From Paraburkholderia caffeinitolerans (GTDB taxonomy: Bacteria; Pseudomonadota; Gammaproteobacteria; Burkholderiales; Burkholderiaceae), in contig NZ_CADIKL010000020.1 in the NCBI RefSeq assembly GCF_902859945.1, positions 55,536 to 119,535 on the forward strand: DNA of 64,000 bases. The letters are read 5' to 3'. Position 1 is the stretch's first letter; each line of letters starts with the position of its first letter. The notes below the pieces were generated by a model. That model was not told where the DNA came from and made no database searches. It saw nothing but the letters and a program-made list of their open reading frames with translations. This document shows positions 48,289-56,635 of the stretch, one piece after another. A program made the position numbers and the translations under genes.

Positions 48289-49215
48289 GTGTCCAATCCA
48301 ACTTCGCAGGGTAATCTGCCAAACGCGCTGTCCAGTGCGCTCCCCAACGCGGCTGGGCCCGAACCGCTCATCTGTGGCCGTTTCACACTGACTTTCGAGC
48401 GTCCGCTCGTCATGGGAATACTCAACGCTACGCCGGATTCGTTTTCGGACGGCGGCAGGTATCTTGCCTTCGACGATGCATTGCGCCGCGCCGAGCAAAT
48501 GTTGTCCGACGGCGTGGACATGATCGACATCGGCGGCGAGTCGACGCGTCCGGGCGCACCGCCCGTTGCGCTCGAGGAAGAACTCGAACGGGTGATTCCG
48601 CTGGTCGAGCGGCTGAAGGGCGCGAACGTGCCGCTTTCGATCGACACGTACAAGCCGGAAGTGATGCGCCACGCGCTGGCGGCGGGCGCGGATCTGATCA
48701 ACGACGTATGGGGTTTTCGCATGCCCGGCGCGATCGATGCGGTGCGGGAGAGCAACTGCGGGCTGTGCGTGATGCATATGCTCGGCGAGCCGCGGACTAT
48801 GCAGGTCGGCGAGCCCGATTACGTGGATGTCGTGCGCGAGGTGCGCGAGTTCCTGCAGGCGCGCTGTACCGAACTCGAGGCGGCTGGCGTGGCGAAGGCG
48901 CGTATTAGCGTCGACCCGGGTTTTGGCTTCGGCAAGTCGGTGGTCGAGCACAATTACACGTTGCTCGCGCATCTGCGCGAGACGGCGCCCGTTGCGGCTG
49001 ACGGCACGCCGTATCCGATTCTTGCTGGCATGTCGCGCAAGTCGATGCTCGGCGCACTCGTGAACCGGCCCGCAGCCGAGCGCGTAGCGGCCAGCGTCGC
49101 GGCGGCGGTGTGCGCGGCCCAGCAGGGTGCGGCCATTATCCGAGTGCACGACGTCGCGGCGACGGTCGATGCGCTCAAGGTCTGGGGTGCGATGCGCGAC
49201 GCGGCGCGTCATTAA
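48289..49215 (+). CDS. folP: dihydropteroate synthase
   Basis: A 308-residue TIM-barrel enzyme joining p-aminobenzoate to dihydropterin pyrophosphate in folate synthesis; it is the sulfonamide target. The pterin-site signature MGILNATPDSFSDGGRY and the loop DIGGESTRPGA are intact, with PLSIDTYKPEV, DLINDVWGF, DPGFGFGKSVVEHN, and the SRKSMLG segment near the end. Start is a GTG at 48289, giving about 40 residues before the conserved strand, so a later start is possible. It precedes glmM in the widespread ftsH-folP-glmM order. Confidence 0.95.
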   Translation: MSNPTSQGNLPNALSSALPNAAGPEPLICGRFTLTFERPLVMGILNATPDSFSDGGRYLAFDDALRRAEQMLSDGVDMIDIGGESTRPGAPPVALEEELERVIPLVERLKGANVPLSIDTYKPEVMRHALAAGADLINDVWGFRMPGAIDAVRESNCGLCVMHMLGEPRTMQVGEPDYVDVVREVREFLQARCTELEAAGVAKARISVDPGFGFGKSVVEHNYTLLAHLRETAPVAADGTPYPILAGMSRKSMLGALVNRPAAERVAASVAAAVCAAQQGAAIIRVHDVAATVDALKVWGAMRDAARH

Positions 49216-49269
49216 GCGAACACGGCGCACGAATGCGCCGCAAAACAATGCCAATGTGAGGTTTGAATC

Positions 49270-50622
49270 ATGGGTCGTCGCTATTTTGGAACCGATGGGG
49301 TTCGCGGCAAGGTCGGCGAAGTGCCGATCACGCCGGATTTCGTGCTGCGTCTGGGTTACGCGGCGGGCAAGGTGCTGGCTGGCGCGGCAGGGGAGTCGCG
49401 TTCGCGTCCGTCCGTGCTGATCGGCAAGGACACGCGTATTTCGGGCTATATGCTCGAAGCGTCGCTCGAAGCGGGGCTTTCGGCCGCTGGCATCGACGTG
49501 ATGCTCGCGGGCCCGATGACGACGCCAGGCATTGCCTATCTCACGCGCGCGCTGCGTCTTTCCGCGGGGGTGGTGATCAGCGCTTCGCACAATCCGTACT
49601 TCGACAACGGCATCAAGTTCTTTTCCGCCGATGGCAACAAGCTGCCCGACGAAGTCGAAACGCAGATCGAGGCGCAACTCGAATTGCCGCTTGAATGCGC
49701 GCCGTCGGAGCAGCTCGGCCGGGCGCGCCGCCTGAACGACGCGGGCGGCCGCTATATCGAGTTCTGCAAGAGCACCTTCCCGCAGGCGTTCAACCTGCGT
49801 GGGCTGAAGCTGGTGGTCGACTGCGCCAACGGCGCGGCCTACGACATCGCGCCTCATGTGTTTCATGAACTGGGCGCGGATGTGATTCCCATCGGCGTCT
49901 CGCCGAACGGTTTCAACATCAATGACGGCGTGGGCGCCACTGCGCCCGATGCGCTCGTGCGCGCGGTGCGCGCGAATCACGCCGACCTCGGCATCGCGCT
50001 CGATGGCGATGCGGACCGCCTGCAGATCGTGGATGCGCAGGGCCGGCTCTATAACGGCGATGAACTCCTCTACGTGCTCGTGAAGGACCGCATCGCGACC
50101 GACGGCAAGGTCGATGGCGCGGTCGGCACCCTGATGACGAACCTGGCGGTCGAGCAGGCGCTCGAGCGCATCGGCGTGCCGTTCGTGCGCGCGAATGTGG
50201 GCGATCGCTACGTGCTGGAGCAACTACGCGAGCACGGCTGGCTGATCGGCGCGGAGGGGTCGGGGCACATCCTGTCGCTGGACCGCCACACGACCGGCGA
50301 CGGCATCGTTTCGGCGCTGCTGGTGCTCGCCGCGATGAAGCGCAGCGGCCAGACCCTGGCGGAGTTGCTCGACGGCGTGACGCTGTTTCCGCAGAAGCTT
50401 ATCAACGTGCGCATCGCGCAGGGCGCGGACTGGAAAGGCAACGCCGAGATCCAGAAGGCGATCGCCGACGCGCAATCCGAGCTCAAGGGCAAAGGCCGTG
50501 TGTTGATCCGCGCTTCGGGCACCGAGCCCGTGCTGCGCGTGATGGTGGAAGCGCGCGACGAACTCGACACGGCTCAGTACGCCGAATCGATCGCCGACAC
50601 GGTCAAGCGCACAATCGCCTGA
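49270..50622 (+). CDS. glmM: phosphoglucosamine mutase
   Basis: A 450-residue phosphohexomutase that converts glucosamine 6-phosphate to glucosamine 1-phosphate for UDP-GlcNAc. The start YFGTDGVRGKVG is the family N-terminus; the phosphoserine loop reads ISASHNPYFDNGIKFF (Ser106), the metal loop DGDADR, the sugar loop GEGSGH-like (GAEGSGHIL), and the phosphate-binding RASGTEPVLRVM is near the end. Length and motifs are fully typical. A hairpin terminator follows before the pst operon. Confidence 0.96.
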   Translation: MGRRYFGTDGVRGKVGEVPITPDFVLRLGYAAGKVLAGAAGESRSRPSVLIGKDTRISGYMLEASLEAGLSAAGIDVMLAGPMTTPGIAYLTRALRLSAGVVISASHNPYFDNGIKFFSADGNKLPDEVETQIEAQLELPLECAPSEQLGRARRLNDAGGRYIEFCKSTFPQAFNLRGLKLVVDCANGAAYDIAPHVFHELGADVIPIGVSPNGFNINDGVGATAPDALVRAVRANHADLGIALDGDADRLQIVDAQGRLYNGDELLYVLVKDRIATDGKVDGAVGTLMTNLAVEQALERIGVPFVRANVGDRYVLEQLREHGWLIGAEGSGHILSLDRHTTGDGIVSALLVLAAMKRSGQTLAELLDGVTLFPQKLINVRIAQGADWKGNAEIQKAIADAQSELKGKGRVLIRASGTEPVLRVMVEARDELDTAQYAESIADTVKRTIA

Positions 50623-50658
50623 CACGGGCGTTGCCGGAGCGATCCAGCACCGATCGAA

Positions 50659-50696
50659 CGCGGTGTCATGCAGCCAGCATGACGCCGCGTTTTGTA
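50659..50696 (+). terminator. terminator of glmM
   Basis: An imperfect stem (GCGG-GTCATGC / GCATGAC-CCGC with opposed single bases, loop AGCCA) is followed by GTTTTGTATT. The stretch 50697-50900 after it holds no gene that I can support. Confidence 0.7.
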
Positions 50697-50902
50697 TTGC
50701 ATTTCGGCTGAAGCAAACGTTTCACTATTGCGTCAGCCTCCTCCCGCACATGCATGAGGCATTTTGCTCATCCGACCCCGAGTCGCGCAATGAATGCCTT
50801 CGGCATGCGTGCCATTTACGAGCGCCCTGTTCGACGGGGCGTGCACGCCTTTGCAGCAGGCGCATCCAGCGCGATGCGCCTGGCTTTCAGCCGGTAATGG
50901 TT

Positions 50903-50941
50903 TTGTCACGGCTGCTTCATGAATCGTCACGTTACTGTCAC
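50903..50941 (+). promoter_or_regulatory. PhoB box upstream of pstS
   Basis: Four 7-bp half-sites follow each other at 10-11 bp intervals: TTGTCAC (50903), GCTTCAT (50914), TCGTCAC (50924) and CTGTCAC (50935). This matches the direct-repeat architecture of PhoB sites (CTGTCAT type). A -10-like TAAGCT starts 10 bp after the last half-site, where a PhoB-activated promoter would need it. The box ends 55 bp before the pstS start. Confidence 0.8.
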
Positions 50942-50996
50942 AGAGAGCCCCTAAGCTTCGCGGTGTCGTTTATCCGCTCACACACCTGGAGGCCAC

Positions 50997-52028
50997 ATGA
51001 AACTGATGCAAACCGCGCTCGCTGGCGTTGCTGGCGCGCTTTTCGCGATCGCAGCGCAAGCTGCTGACATCACCGGCGCGGGCAGCACCTTCGCAGCACC
51101 GATCTACACGAAATGGGCGGACGCCTATCAGAAGTCGGGTGGCGGCAAGGTCAACTACCAGGGCATTGGCTCGTCGGGCGGCATCAAGCAGATTCAGGCA
51201 AAGACCGTTGACTTCGCAGGCTCGGACGCCCCGCTGAAGGACGATCAACTGGCCAAGGACGGTCTGTTCCAGTTCCCGACGGTGGTGGGCGGCGTCGTGC
51301 CGGCGATCAACGTGCCGGGCATCAAGGCCGGCGAAATCACGCTGTCGGGCCCGGTGCTCGGCGACATCTATCTCGGCAAGATTAAGAAGTGGAACGATCC
51401 GGCCATCGCCGCGCTGAACCCGAAGGCAAAGCTGCCTGATCTGGACATCGCCGTGGTTCGCCGCGCCGACGGTTCGGGCACCAGCTTCATCTGGACGAAC
51501 TACCTCTCGAAGGTCAATCCCGAGTGGAAGACCAAGGTCGGCGAAGGCACGACCGTGAACTGGCCGACCGGCACGGGCGGCAAGGGCAACGACGGCGTCG
51601 CAGCCTTCGTGCAGCGCCTGCCGGGCGCGATTGGCTACGTCGAGTGGGCGTACGCCAAGCAAAATCACATGGTCTACACTGCGATGAAGAACGAGTCGGG
51701 CGCGGTCGTCGAGCCGACCACCGAGTCGTTCAAGGCCGCAGCGGCCGGCGCGGACTGGAAGAAGTCGTTCTACCAGATCCTCACGAACGAGCCGGGCAAG
51801 GACGCATGGCCGGTCGTCGGCGCGACCTTCGTGCTGCTGCACACGGCGCAGGACAAGCCGGAGCAGGGCAAGGAAACGCTCAAGTTCTTCCAGTGGGCCT
51901 TCAAGAACGGTTCGGGCGCGGCTAACGATCTCGACTACATCTCGCTGCCGCAGTCGGTCGTGAGCGAAATCGAGTCGCAGTGGAAAGAGAAGGTGAAGGA
52001 CGCCGGCGGCAAGGCAGTTGCCGAGTAA
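50997..52028 (+). CDS. pstS: phosphate ABC transporter, periplasmic phosphate-binding protein
   Basis: A 343-residue secreted binding protein. The signal peptide (about residues 1-22) ends in AQAAD. The phosphate-site loops are recognisable: ITGAGSTFAAPIYTKW, IGSSGGIKQI, FAGSDAPL and RRADGSGTSFIWTNYL. PstS hands inorganic phosphate to PstCA and also takes part in Pho signalling. It is first in the pstSCAB-phoUBR cluster, with GGAG upstream of the ATG and a Pho box in its promoter. Confidence 0.97.
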   Translation: MKLMQTALAGVAGALFAIAAQAADITGAGSTFAAPIYTKWADAYQKSGGGKVNYQGIGSSGGIKQIQAKTVDFAGSDAPLKDDQLAKDGLFQFPTVVGGVVPAINVPGIKAGEITLSGPVLGDIYLGKIKKWNDPAIAALNPKAKLPDLDIAVVRRADGSGTSFIWTNYLSKVNPEWKTKVGEGTTVNWPTGTGGKGNDGVAAFVQRLPGAIGYVEWAYAKQNHMVYTAMKNESGAVVEPTTESFKAAAAGADWKKSFYQILTNEPGKDAWPVVGATFVLLHTAQDKPEQGKETLKFFQWAFKNGSGAANDLDYISLPQSVVSEIESQWKEKVKDAGGKAVAE

Positions 52029-52033
52029 GGCGG

Positions 52034-52096
52034 ACTGGCCCTGCTGAATGGCAGGGCCAAAGCAAGGGCCGCCGCGCACACCGCGCGCGGCCCGTT
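52034..52096 (+). promoter_or_regulatory. hairpins in the pstS-pstC intergenic region
   Basis: GGCCCTGC / GCAGGGCC forms a perfect 8-bp stem with a 5-nt loop right after pstS, followed by a second GC-rich inverted repeat (GGGCCGC...GCGGCCC). With no T-run, they are better seen as mRNA-stabilising or attenuating structures that raise pstS expression over pstCAB. That role is inferred. No gene lies in 52029-52291. Confidence 0.5.
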
Positions 52097-52291
52097 CTGC
52101 TTGCTGGCCGATGCTGCATGCCGGCCGAAGTGGTCCCCGCAGCGCGGTACGCATACCGCCCGTAATACCCACAAAGCACGTAATACCACCCGCTACGATT
52201 TGCCGTCCGATCTGTCACCGGGCGGCCGGCGGTTCCGGAACCGCATCAACGTCGCGAGCCAGACGCTCGCGGCCACTGGAAACAGCTCATC

Positions 52292-53278
52292 ATGTCCGAC
52301 GTCCCGCTCGTCTCGAACCCGCCTGGCAGCGCCGCGCAGCAGCAAGCGCCCAGCCCGGCAGGGGACATCATTTTCGGCGGCCTCGCACGCGGCGCCGCCA
52401 TCGTCACGTTGTTGCTGCTCGGTGGCATCATCGTGTCGCTGATCGTCGCTTCGATGCCGACGATCCACAAGTTCGGTCTCTCATTCCTCTGGACTGCCGA
52501 CTGGGATCCCCCCAGCGAGCAGTTCGGCGCGCTCGTGCCCATCTACGGCACGATCGCCACTTCGCTGATCGCGCTCATCATCGCCGTGCCCGTGAGCTTC
52601 GGCATCGCGCTCTTTCTCACTGAGCTCTCGCCCGCCTGGCTGCGCCGCCCGCTCGGCATCGCCATCGAACTGCTGGCCGCGATCCCGTCGATCGTCTACG
52701 GCATGTGGGGCCTGCTCGTGTTCGCGCCGATCTTCGCGCAGTACTTCGAGAAGCCGATCGGCCAGCTGCTGGGCGGCATGCCGATCGTCGGCGCGCTGTT
52801 TCAGGGTGCGCCCATCGGCATCGGCATGCTGTGCGCGGGCGTGATTCTCGCGATCATGATCATTCCGTACATTGCCTCGGTGATGCGCGACGTGTTTGAA
52901 GTCACGCCCGTGCTGCTCAAGGAATCGGCGTATGGCATCGGCTGCACGACCTGGGAAGTCATGTGGAAGATCGTGCTGCCGTTCACCAAGACCGGCGTGA
53001 TCGGCGGTGTGATGCTGGGTCTTGGCCGCGCACTCGGCGAGACCATGGCTGTCACGTTCGTGATCGGCAATACGAACCTGCTCGATAACGTGTCGCTGTT
53101 CTCGCCCGGCAACAGCATTACCTCAGCGCTCGCCAACGAGTTCGCCGAGGCCGGCCCCGGCCTGCATACCGCCGCGCTGATGGAACTCGGCCTCATTCTG
53201 TTCGTGATCACGTTCATCGTGCTCGCGATCTCTAAGCTGCTGCTGCTGCGCCTTGAAAAGTCGGAGGGCGCACGATGA
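52292..53278 (+). CDS. pstC: phosphate ABC transporter permease PstC
   Basis: A 328-residue inner-membrane permease with about six helices. The ABC permease EAA-like loop is visible in LLKESAYGIGCTTWEVMWKIVLPFTKTGVIGGVMLGLGRALGETMAV, with the PstC-type ALGETMAV ending. SIVYGMWGLLVFAPIF is a conserved helix segment. It pairs with PstA to form the channel. The pstA start overlaps its stop by 4 bp (ATGA). Confidence 0.96.
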   Translation: MSDVPLVSNPPGSAAQQQAPSPAGDIIFGGLARGAAIVTLLLLGGIIVSLIVASMPTIHKFGLSFLWTADWDPPSEQFGALVPIYGTIATSLIALIIAVPVSFGIALFLTELSPAWLRRPLGIAIELLAAIPSIVYGMWGLLVFAPIFAQYFEKPIGQLLGGMPIVGALFQGAPIGIGMLCAGVILAIMIIPYIASVMRDVFEVTPVLLKESAYGIGCTTWEVMWKIVLPFTKTGVIGGVMLGLGRALGETMAVTFVIGNTNLLDNVSLFSPGNSITSALANEFAEAGPGLHTAALMELGLILFVITFIVLAISKLLLLRLEKSEGAR

Positions 53279-54171
53279 GCGAACCGATGATGAAGATTCC
53301 CGGTGCGGCCTACGGCCCGGAACTGGAGCGCATGCGCTCGAAGCTGCAAAGCCGCCGCAAAGTGACCAACGCGATTGCGCTGACGCTTTCGCTCGCCGCG
53401 ATGGCTTTCGGCATTATCTGGCTCGTGTGGATTCTCTACACGACGCTCTCGCTCGGTATTGGCGGCCTTTCGGTGCAGCTCTTCACGCAGTCGACTCCGC
53501 CGCCGAACACCGATGGCGGCGGTCTCGCCAACGCGATTGTCGGCAGCCTGATGCTGGTGGGCGTCGCGACGCTGGTGGGCACGCCGATCGGCATTCTCGC
53601 GGGCGTCTATCTCGCCGAATATGGCCAGAAAAGCTGGCTCGCGAGCGTGACGCGCTTCATCAACGACATTTTGCTGTCGGCGCCGTCGATCGTCGTGGGC
53701 CTGTTCGTCTACGCGCTCGTGGTGGCGAAGATGGGCCACTTCAGCGGCTGGGCGGGGGCGATTTCGCTCGCACTCCTGCAGATTCCGATCGTGATCCGCA
53801 CGACCGAGAACATGCTCAAGCTGGTGCCCAATAACCTGCGCGAGGCGGCTTTCGCGCTCGGCACGCCGAAGTGGAAGATGGTGCTCTCGATCACGCTCAA
53901 GGCGTCGGTCGCGGGCATCGTGACGGGCGTGCTGCTCGCGATTGCGCGTATCGCCGGCGAGACCGCGCCGCTGCTCTTCACCGCGCTGTCCAATCAGTTC
54001 TTCAGCGCCGATATGAATCAGCCGATGGCGAACCTGCCGGTCACGATCTACAAGTTTGCGATGAGCCCGTTCGCGCAGTGGCAGTCGCTTGCTTGGGCCG
54101 GCGTTTTCCTGATCACGCTGGGCGTGCTGGGTCTGAATATCCTCGCGCGCACCATCTTTTCGAATAAGTAA
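53275..54171 (+). CDS. pstA: phosphate ABC transporter permease PstA
   Basis: A 298-residue permease partner of PstC with about six hydrophobic helices. Conserved stretches are GILAGVYLAEYG, INDILLSAPSIVVGLFVYAL, the cytoplasmic EAA loop NNLREAAFALGTPKWKMVLSITLKASVAGIVTGVLLAIARIAGETAPLLFTAL, and a final helix. Translation is probably coupled to pstC through the ATGA overlap. Confidence 0.96.
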   Translation: MSEPMMKIPGAAYGPELERMRSKLQSRRKVTNAIALTLSLAAMAFGIIWLVWILYTTLSLGIGGLSVQLFTQSTPPPNTDGGGLANAIVGSLMLVGVATLVGTPIGILAGVYLAEYGQKSWLASVTRFINDILLSAPSIVVGLFVYALVVAKMGHFSGWAGAISLALLQIPIVIRTTENMLKLVPNNLREAAFALGTPKWKMVLSITLKASVAGIVTGVLLAIARIAGETAPLLFTALSNQFFSADMNQPMANLPVTIYKFAMSPFAQWQSLAWAGVFLITLGVLGLNILARTIFSNK

Positions 54172-54186
54172 GGGCGGAGTCATCCG

Positions 54187-55023
54187 ATGAATATGGCAGA
54201 GAGTCACCTCAACACTACGGCGCCGTCCGGCATCGACCCCGCCCAGGGCAACCGCGGCCTCATGTCGGCCACGCCGAAGATCGAAGTCAAGGACCTGAAC
54301 TTCTTCTACGGCAAGTATCACGCGCTCAAGAACATCAACCTGCAGATTCCCGAAGGCAAGGTGACCGCGTTCATCGGCCCGTCGGGCTGCGGCAAGTCCA
54401 CGCTCTTGCGCACGTTCAACAAGATGTACGCGCTCTATCCGGAGCAGCGCGCCGAGGGCGAGATCTTGATGGACGGCGAGAACCTGCTCACCTACAACCG
54501 CGATATCTCGCTGCTGCGCGCGCGCGTGGGCATGGTGTTTCAGAAGCCGACTCCGTTCCCGATGTCGATTTACGACAACATCGCGTTCGGCGTGAAGATG
54601 TTCGAGAAGCTCTCGCGCCCTGAGATGGATGACCGCGTCGAGTGGGCGCTCACCAAGGCCGCGCTTTGGAACGAAGTGAAGGACAAGCTCGGCCAGAGCG
54701 GCTACGGTCTTTCGGGCGGCCAGCAGCAGCGTCTGTGCATCGCGCGCGGCATTGCGATCCGTCCCGAAGTGCTGTTGCTCGACGAGCCTTGCTCGGCGCT
54801 CGACCCGATTTCGACGGGCCGCATCGAAGAGCTGATCGCCGAACTCAAGAGCGATTACACGGTGGTGATCGTGACCCATAACATGCAGCAGGCCGCGCGC
54901 TGCTCGGACTACACTGCCTACATGTACCTCGGCGAGCTGATCGAATTCGGCGACACCGAGAAGATCTTCATCAAGCCGGTCCGCAAGGAAACGGAAGACT
55001 ACATCACCGGCCGCTTCGGCTGA
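54187..55023 (+). CDS. pstB: phosphate ABC transporter ATP-binding protein PstB
   Basis: A 278-residue ATPase. Walker A is GPSGCGKST, the Q-loop MVFQKPTPFPMSIYDNIAFG is PstB-specific, the signature is LSGGQQQRLCIARGIA, Walker B VLLLDEPCSALDPIS, and the H-loop VTHNMQQAARCSD. It lies 15 bp after pstA. The first 30 residues, before KIEVKDLNFFYG, are variable, so a shorter start is possible. Confidence 0.97.
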   Translation: MNMAESHLNTTAPSGIDPAQGNRGLMSATPKIEVKDLNFFYGKYHALKNINLQIPEGKVTAFIGPSGCGKSTLLRTFNKMYALYPEQRAEGEILMDGENLLTYNRDISLLRARVGMVFQKPTPFPMSIYDNIAFGVKMFEKLSRPEMDDRVEWALTKAALWNEVKDKLGQSGYGLSGGQQQRLCIARGIAIRPEVLLLDEPCSALDPISTGRIEELIAELKSDYTVVIVTHNMQQAARCSDYTAYMYLGELIEFGDTEKIFIKPVRKETEDYITGRFG

Positions 55024-55049
55024 TCCGCCGAGCCGAGAAGGGGAACAAC

Positions 55050-55754
55050 ATGTCCGATAAGCATCTGTCCAGCCAGTTCGACGCCGACCTGAATCTGATT
55101 TCCTCGAAGGTGCTCGAAATGGGCGGCCTCGTGGAGTCGCAGATCATCACGGCGATGCAGGCTTTGAACGAGTTCGACGGCGCGGCCGCCGAGCGCGTGA
55201 TCGTCGCCGAAGACCGCCTCAACACGATGGAAGTCGAAATCGATGAGGAGTGCAGCAATATCATCGCGCGCCGCCAGCCGGCCGCGCGCGATTTGCGCCT
55301 CGTGCTCGCGATTTCGAAGACCATCACGAACCTCGAGCGCGCCGGCGACGAGGCCGAGAAGATCGCCAAGCGCACGAAGCGCCTGATGGAAGACGGCGCG
55401 TCGCGCACGGTCAATATCGCCGAGATCAAGGTCTCGGGCGAGATGGCCGTCTCGATCCTGCGCCGCGCGCTCGACGCATTCGCGCGTCTGGACACGGTAG
55501 CCGCCGCGCAGATCGTGCGCGACGACAAGGCCATCGACGAGGAATTCCGCGCCTTCGTGCGCAAGCTCGTGAGCTACATGATGGAAGATCCGCGCACGAT
55601 TTCCGTGGGCCTCGACTATCTGTTCATCGCCAAGGCGATTGAGCGCATTGGTGACCACGCGAAGAACATCGCCGAATTCATCATCTATATCGTGAAGGGC
55701 ACCGACGTGCGGCACAAGTCGCGCGACGCGCTCGAACGCGAAGCGCTCAGTTAA
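55050..55754 (+). CDS. phoU: phosphate signalling protein PhoU
   Basis: A 234-residue all-helical protein made of two PhoU repeats. The conserved signatures are seen in EVEIDEECSNIIARRQPAARDLRLVLAISKTITNLERAGDEAEKIAK and YLFIAKAIERIGDHAKNIAEFIIY (E-R-x-G-D-x-x-x-N motif). PhoU links the PstSCAB transporter to PhoR and shuts off the Pho response when phosphate is plentiful. It sits between pstB and phoB. Confidence 0.96.
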   Translation: MSDKHLSSQFDADLNLISSKVLEMGGLVESQIITAMQALNEFDGAAAERVIVAEDRLNTMEVEIDEECSNIIARRQPAARDLRLVLAISKTITNLERAGDEAEKIAKRTKRLMEDGASRTVNIAEIKVSGEMAVSILRRALDAFARLDTVAAAQIVRDDKAIDEEFRAFVRKLVSYMMEDPRTISVGLDYLFIAKAIERIGDHAKNIAEFIIYIVKGTDVRHKSRDALEREALS

Positions 55755-55819
55755 ATATATGTAGCGCGTTGGTTCGCGCATTCAACCGTTTCAACAGGTC
55801 TTAAGGTCAAGAGGTGCCG

Positions 55820-56521
55820 ATGCCCAGCAGCATTCTCGTCATCGAAGACGAGCCCGCAATTTCCGAGCTGATTTCCGTGAATCTGCAGCACGCGGGTCAT
55901 TGCCCGATCCGTGCCTACAACGCGGAGCAGGCGCAGAGCCTGATCAGCGACGTGCTGCCCGATCTCATCCTGCTCGACTGGATGCTGCCGGGCAAGTCGG
56001 GCGTGAATTTCGCGCGCGATCTGCGCAACAACGAGCGCACGAAGCATATTCCGATCATCATGCTGACCGCGCGCGGCGACGAGCAGGACAAGGTGCTCGG
56101 CCTCGAGATCGGCGCGGACGATTACGTGACGAAGCCGTTCTCGCCGAAGGAGCTGATGGCGCGCATCAAGGCGGTTCTGCGCCGCCGCGCGCCGCAGCTC
56201 ACCGAAGACGTGGTGGCGATCAACGGGCTGAAGCTCGATCCGGCCACGCACCGCGTCGCCGCTCACGCGGAAGGCTCCGAGATCAAGCTCGATCTCGGCC
56301 CGACCGAATTCCGCCTGCTGCACTTCTTCATGACGCACCCCGAGCGCGTGCACAGCCGCACGCAATTGCTCGATCAGGTGTGGGGCGATCACGTATTCGT
56401 GGAGGAGCGCACGGTGGATGTGCATATCAAGCGCCTGCGCGCCGCGCTCAAGCCGGCGGGGTGCGATGCTATGATCGAAACGGTGCGCGGCAGCGGCTAC
56501 CGTCTCGCGAAGGGCGCCTGA
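55820..56521 (+). CDS. phoB: phosphate regulon response regulator PhoB
   Basis: A 233-residue OmpR-family regulator. The receiver has Asp10/Glu11 and phosphoacceptor Asp53 (LLDWMLPG), with Lys in VTKPFSPKEL. The winged-helix DNA-binding domain (about 130-230) ends in RTVDVHIKRLRAALKPAG and VRGSGYRLA. It binds 11-bp-spaced Pho boxes; three candidates lie in this window. ATG 55820 is preferred to a GTG at 55814, which falls beside the GAGG ribosome site. Confidence 0.96.
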   Translation: MPSSILVIEDEPAISELISVNLQHAGHCPIRAYNAEQAQSLISDVLPDLILLDWMLPGKSGVNFARDLRNNERTKHIPIIMLTARGDEQDKVLGLEIGADDYVTKPFSPKELMARIKAVLRRRAPQLTEDVVAINGLKLDPATHRVAAHAEGSEIKLDLGPTEFRLLHFFMTHPERVHSRTQLLDQVWGDHVFVEERTVDVHIKRLRAALKPAGCDAMIETVRGSGYRLAKGA

Positions 56522-56635
56522 AACGCGTCGCCCGAGTCAAGGCAGTAGCACGCCGGCGCGGCGTTTCACGCAGCGCCGGTGTTCCGAATCCGCAGCGCCC
56601 CGGTCCGGACCGTCATTCTCTTCGATCGCAGGAAC

